In this document: positions 15,040 to 16,341 of the stretch, one piece after another
How the letters are laid out: every line of letters begins with the position of its first letter
Position numbering within the stretch: the first letter of the stretch is position 1
From: Nitrospira sp. UBA5699
Lineage (GTDB): Bacteria > Nitrospirota > Nitrospiria > Nitrospirales > Nitrospiraceae
Assembly: GCA_002420105.1 (NCBI GenBank)
Contig: DIHJ01000038.1
Location: 47,222-63,562 of the forward strand
Length of the DNA stretch: 16,341 nucleotides
Reading direction: 5' to 3'
Program-made: the position numbers and the translations under genes
Notes under the pieces: generated by a model
The model's database searches: none
Told to the model about the DNA's origin: nothing
What the model saw: the letters and a program-made list of their open reading frames with translations, nothing else

Positions 15040-15120
15040 GCGCCGGGCAATCTGAAATCGTCACCTTGAGAGCATCTGCGCAGAGGTTTATTGTTGAACG
15101 AAAGGGAAGAGGAGCGGGTA

Positions 15121-15564
15121 ATGTCAAACGATACGGCAAAGGAATCGACGCGGCGGGCGTGGCGCGAGCTGGGGTTTTATTGCGGCAGAGATAAGACCGC
15201 GAAGGAGTGGCGCATCGTCGGGTCGGTGGCGGGCTTGAAGAAGTTCGCGGCCGAGATACGGAGGTACGCGTCCAACCCGGCGCATAACCGGCTGTCGGAA
15301 TACATGCACCTGGGACCGGCCATGAACCTGGAAATCTGCACCTCGCACCAGGCGGAGATCACCGACCAGTGGCTCGGCGCGCCCGTGATGGAGTTCATGC
15401 ATCTTGCCGGGCTGATCGACCGGAGCGTCCAACCCAACATGATCGGGAAGCGCATCGCGTTGCGCGCGAATTTCTCGCCGATGGCGCCCTACGAACTCAT
15501 CCTCGACGTGCGCGACGATGCGTTCGATCCCGCCTCCGCCGATCCGGCCTGCTCGCCGGCGTGA
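15121..15564 (+). CDS. Conserved protein of unknown function, 147 residues
   Basis: ATG 15121 follows GAAGAGGAG with a six-base spacer, better than the in-frame TTG codons at 15091 and 15094. The protein is soluble, with no signal peptide or membrane segment. It begins with a charged helix. Next come GSVAGLKKFAAEIRRYASNP (a short helix-forming unit), YMHLGPAMNLEICTSHQAEI (beta strands), a hydrophobic helix APVMEFMHLAGLID, and a last strand YELILDVRDDAFDPASADPA. That closing ...DVR.D.FDPASADP and the G(L/P)..L.I.T pattern recall a family of small uncharacterised bacterial proteins I have seen in other phyla; some of them look like immunity-type proteins, but I cannot name the family. The Nudix gene follows 84 bases later on the same strand, possibly co-transcribed. 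Confidence 0.8.
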   Translation: MSNDTAKESTRRAWRELGFYCGRDKTAKEWRIVGSVAGLKKFAAEIRRYASNPAHNRLSEYMHLGPAMNLEICTSHQAEITDQWLGAPVMEFMHLAGLIDRSVQPNMIGKRIALRANFSPMAPYELILDVRDDAFDPASADPACSPA

Positions 15565-15648
15565 TGCGGGGGACGAGCGGCGGGGATGCGGTCGAAGGGC
15601 GGGGACTGCTGCCGGCTGGTCGGGGAGACATCGTAGGCTGACGAGTCC

Positions 15649-16152
15649 ATGGCCATTCCGGATTTCATCAAGTCGCTCCGCGCCAAGATCGGGACGGATC
15701 TCCTGCAAATTCCCACCGTCGGCGTCCTTGCGTACGATGACCGGGGGCGTCTCCTGCTCATCCAGGACATACCGACCGGTCTGTGGGGTGCGCCGGGGGG
15801 GATCATCGATCCCCTTGAGCAGCCGGCCGATGCGGCGGTGCGGGAGACCTGGGAAGAGGCCGGGGTGTTGGTCGAGCTGACCGGACTCCTCGGCGTCTTC
15901 GCGGGAGAGCCGTTTGCCGGCACCTACGAGAACGGCGATCGGGTGGCCTGCGTGGCGACGGTCTTTGCGGCGCGTGTCATTCGCGGGACGCCCCGACCGG
16001 ACGGCGTTGAGACTTCCGATGCGCGGTTCTTTTCCCCTGGCGAGATCGATCGCCTCCCCTGCCAGCCCCATTTTCTGGTTATCCGAGAGGCTGCGAGCCG
16101 GAGTCCGCAGGCCTACTTCACTCCTTCCGTCTGGCAGCCCAAGTCTTCATAG
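15649..16152 (+). CDS. Nudix hydrolase
   Basis: This 167-residue cytoplasmic protein has a clear Nudix box at residues 51-73: G51-x5-E57-x7-R65-E66-T-W-E69-E70-A-G72-V73, matching GX5EX7REUXEEXGU except for Thr at the first U. The Glu cluster should bind Mg2+ and the enzyme should hydrolyse a nucleoside diphosphate linked to another group. The core starts with PTVGVLAYDDRGRLLLIQD and a strand-loop GLWGAPGGIID. The specificity-giving region outside the box offers no recognised signature, so the substrate is unknown. ATG 15649 is preceded only by a weak purine-rich stretch (GACGAG). No terminator is visible after it. Confidence 0.92.
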   Translation: MAIPDFIKSLRAKIGTDLLQIPTVGVLAYDDRGRLLLIQDIPTGLWGAPGGIIDPLEQPADAAVRETWEEAGVLVELTGLLGVFAGEPFAGTYENGDRVACVATVFAARVIRGTPRPDGVETSDARFFSPGEIDRLPCQPHFLVIREAASRSPQAYFTPSVWQPKSS

Positions 16153-16263
16153 CCCTGGACGCGGCAGGCCATTCCTTCCGGCATTCTGGCGTTCGTCGGG
16201 AGCGGGTCGTCGCTGCTCCCCTCGCGCGCAGACTCAGCCGACAGCCACGTTGAGGCGGTCTTG

Positions 16264-16323
16264 ATGCGGCGGCTGCGGCCGGTCGATCGGGCGGCCGTAT
16301 CCCGCCTGCCGAGAATCTGCTAG
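16264..16323 (+). pseudogene. Possible interrupted N-terminal stub of an acetyltransferase gene
   Basis: ATG 16264, with GAGG seven bases... upstream at 16253-16256, opens a 19-residue frame (MRRLRPVDRAAVSRLPRIC) that ends at TAG 16321-16323. The pattern (L/I)RPxDRAAVxRL is how many GNAT acetyltransferases begin, so this could be a truncated 5' end. The stop lies in the palindrome CTGCTAGCAG (16317-16326), followed by TTGACA at 16331, and then the window ends. With so few residues the family call is weak. Confidence 0.2.
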
Positions 16324-16341
16324 CAGTGTGTTGACAAACCC

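Larger units (their letters stand above)
14699..15120. other. Divergent intergenic region between the OmpA-family gene and the 147-residue gene
   Basis: About 420 bases without a supported gene. It holds an irregular run of GAAAG-like units (14724-14756, GTGAAAGTGACAGGTTGAAA and on), a perfect minus-strand AAAGGAGGT (14787-14779) with no start codon at the right distance, the hairpin 14945-14964, and a plausible plus-strand promoter (15011-15039). A 23-codon ORF (14984-15055) is too short to call. Confidence 0.4.

Overview
The window reads as a chromosomal piece of a GC-rich, Gram-negative-type bacterium with an outer membrane: it has a complete RND/adaptor/outer-membrane efflux triad, a PEP-CTERM exported protein, and an OmpA-domain protein next to a broken class GN sortase locus. 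This mix, together with a caspase-fold protein, an orphan ModA and an OPT transporter, fits the genus Nitrospira (Nitrospirota) well. That placement is an inference from gene content and general look, not from a marker gene.

Layout. From 2 to 1333 is the 3' part of a gene for a caspase-fold (C14-like) protein whose catalytic His and Cys are both replaced, followed by a short hairpin terminator and a tRNA-Thr(CGT) gene at 1418-1493. A 550-base stretch without a convincing gene leads to a vapBC toxin-antitoxin pair (2110-2687) with a promoter overlapped by palindromes. An orphan molybdate-type binding protein (modA-like, minus strand, 3000-3791) diverges from a three-gene efflux operon (4179-10192): RND pump, membrane fusion protein and NodT-type outer-membrane lipoprotein. 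Its pump lacks two of the three residues of the AcrB proton relay. A 390-base AT-rich spacer carries a sigma-54-like promoter and two related CTTTACA...AAAG boxes in front of a PEP-CTERM exported protein (10583-11230). That gene ends in a 19-bp hairpin which also contains the stop codon of the convergent OPT transporter gene (11274-13241, minus).

Upstream of the OPT gene, still on the minus strand, is a scar of a dedicated sortase system: a signal-peptide-bearing stub, a one-base frameshift, then the catalytic C-terminus of a class GN sortase. It lies directly behind an intact OmpA-family gene (13886-14698) that resembles PdsO of such systems. The right end, on the plus strand, holds a conserved protein of unknown function (15121-15564), a Nudix hydrolase (15649-16152), and a very short interrupted ORF at the edge.

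The genes mostly concern the envelope: export, efflux, surface anchoring and uptake. The observations most worth following are the sortase-operon deletion scar, the sigma-54-type control region of the PEP-CTERM gene, the pseudo-caspase, and the altered proton relay of the RND pump. No CRISPR array, rRNA gene or intact insertion sequence was seen.
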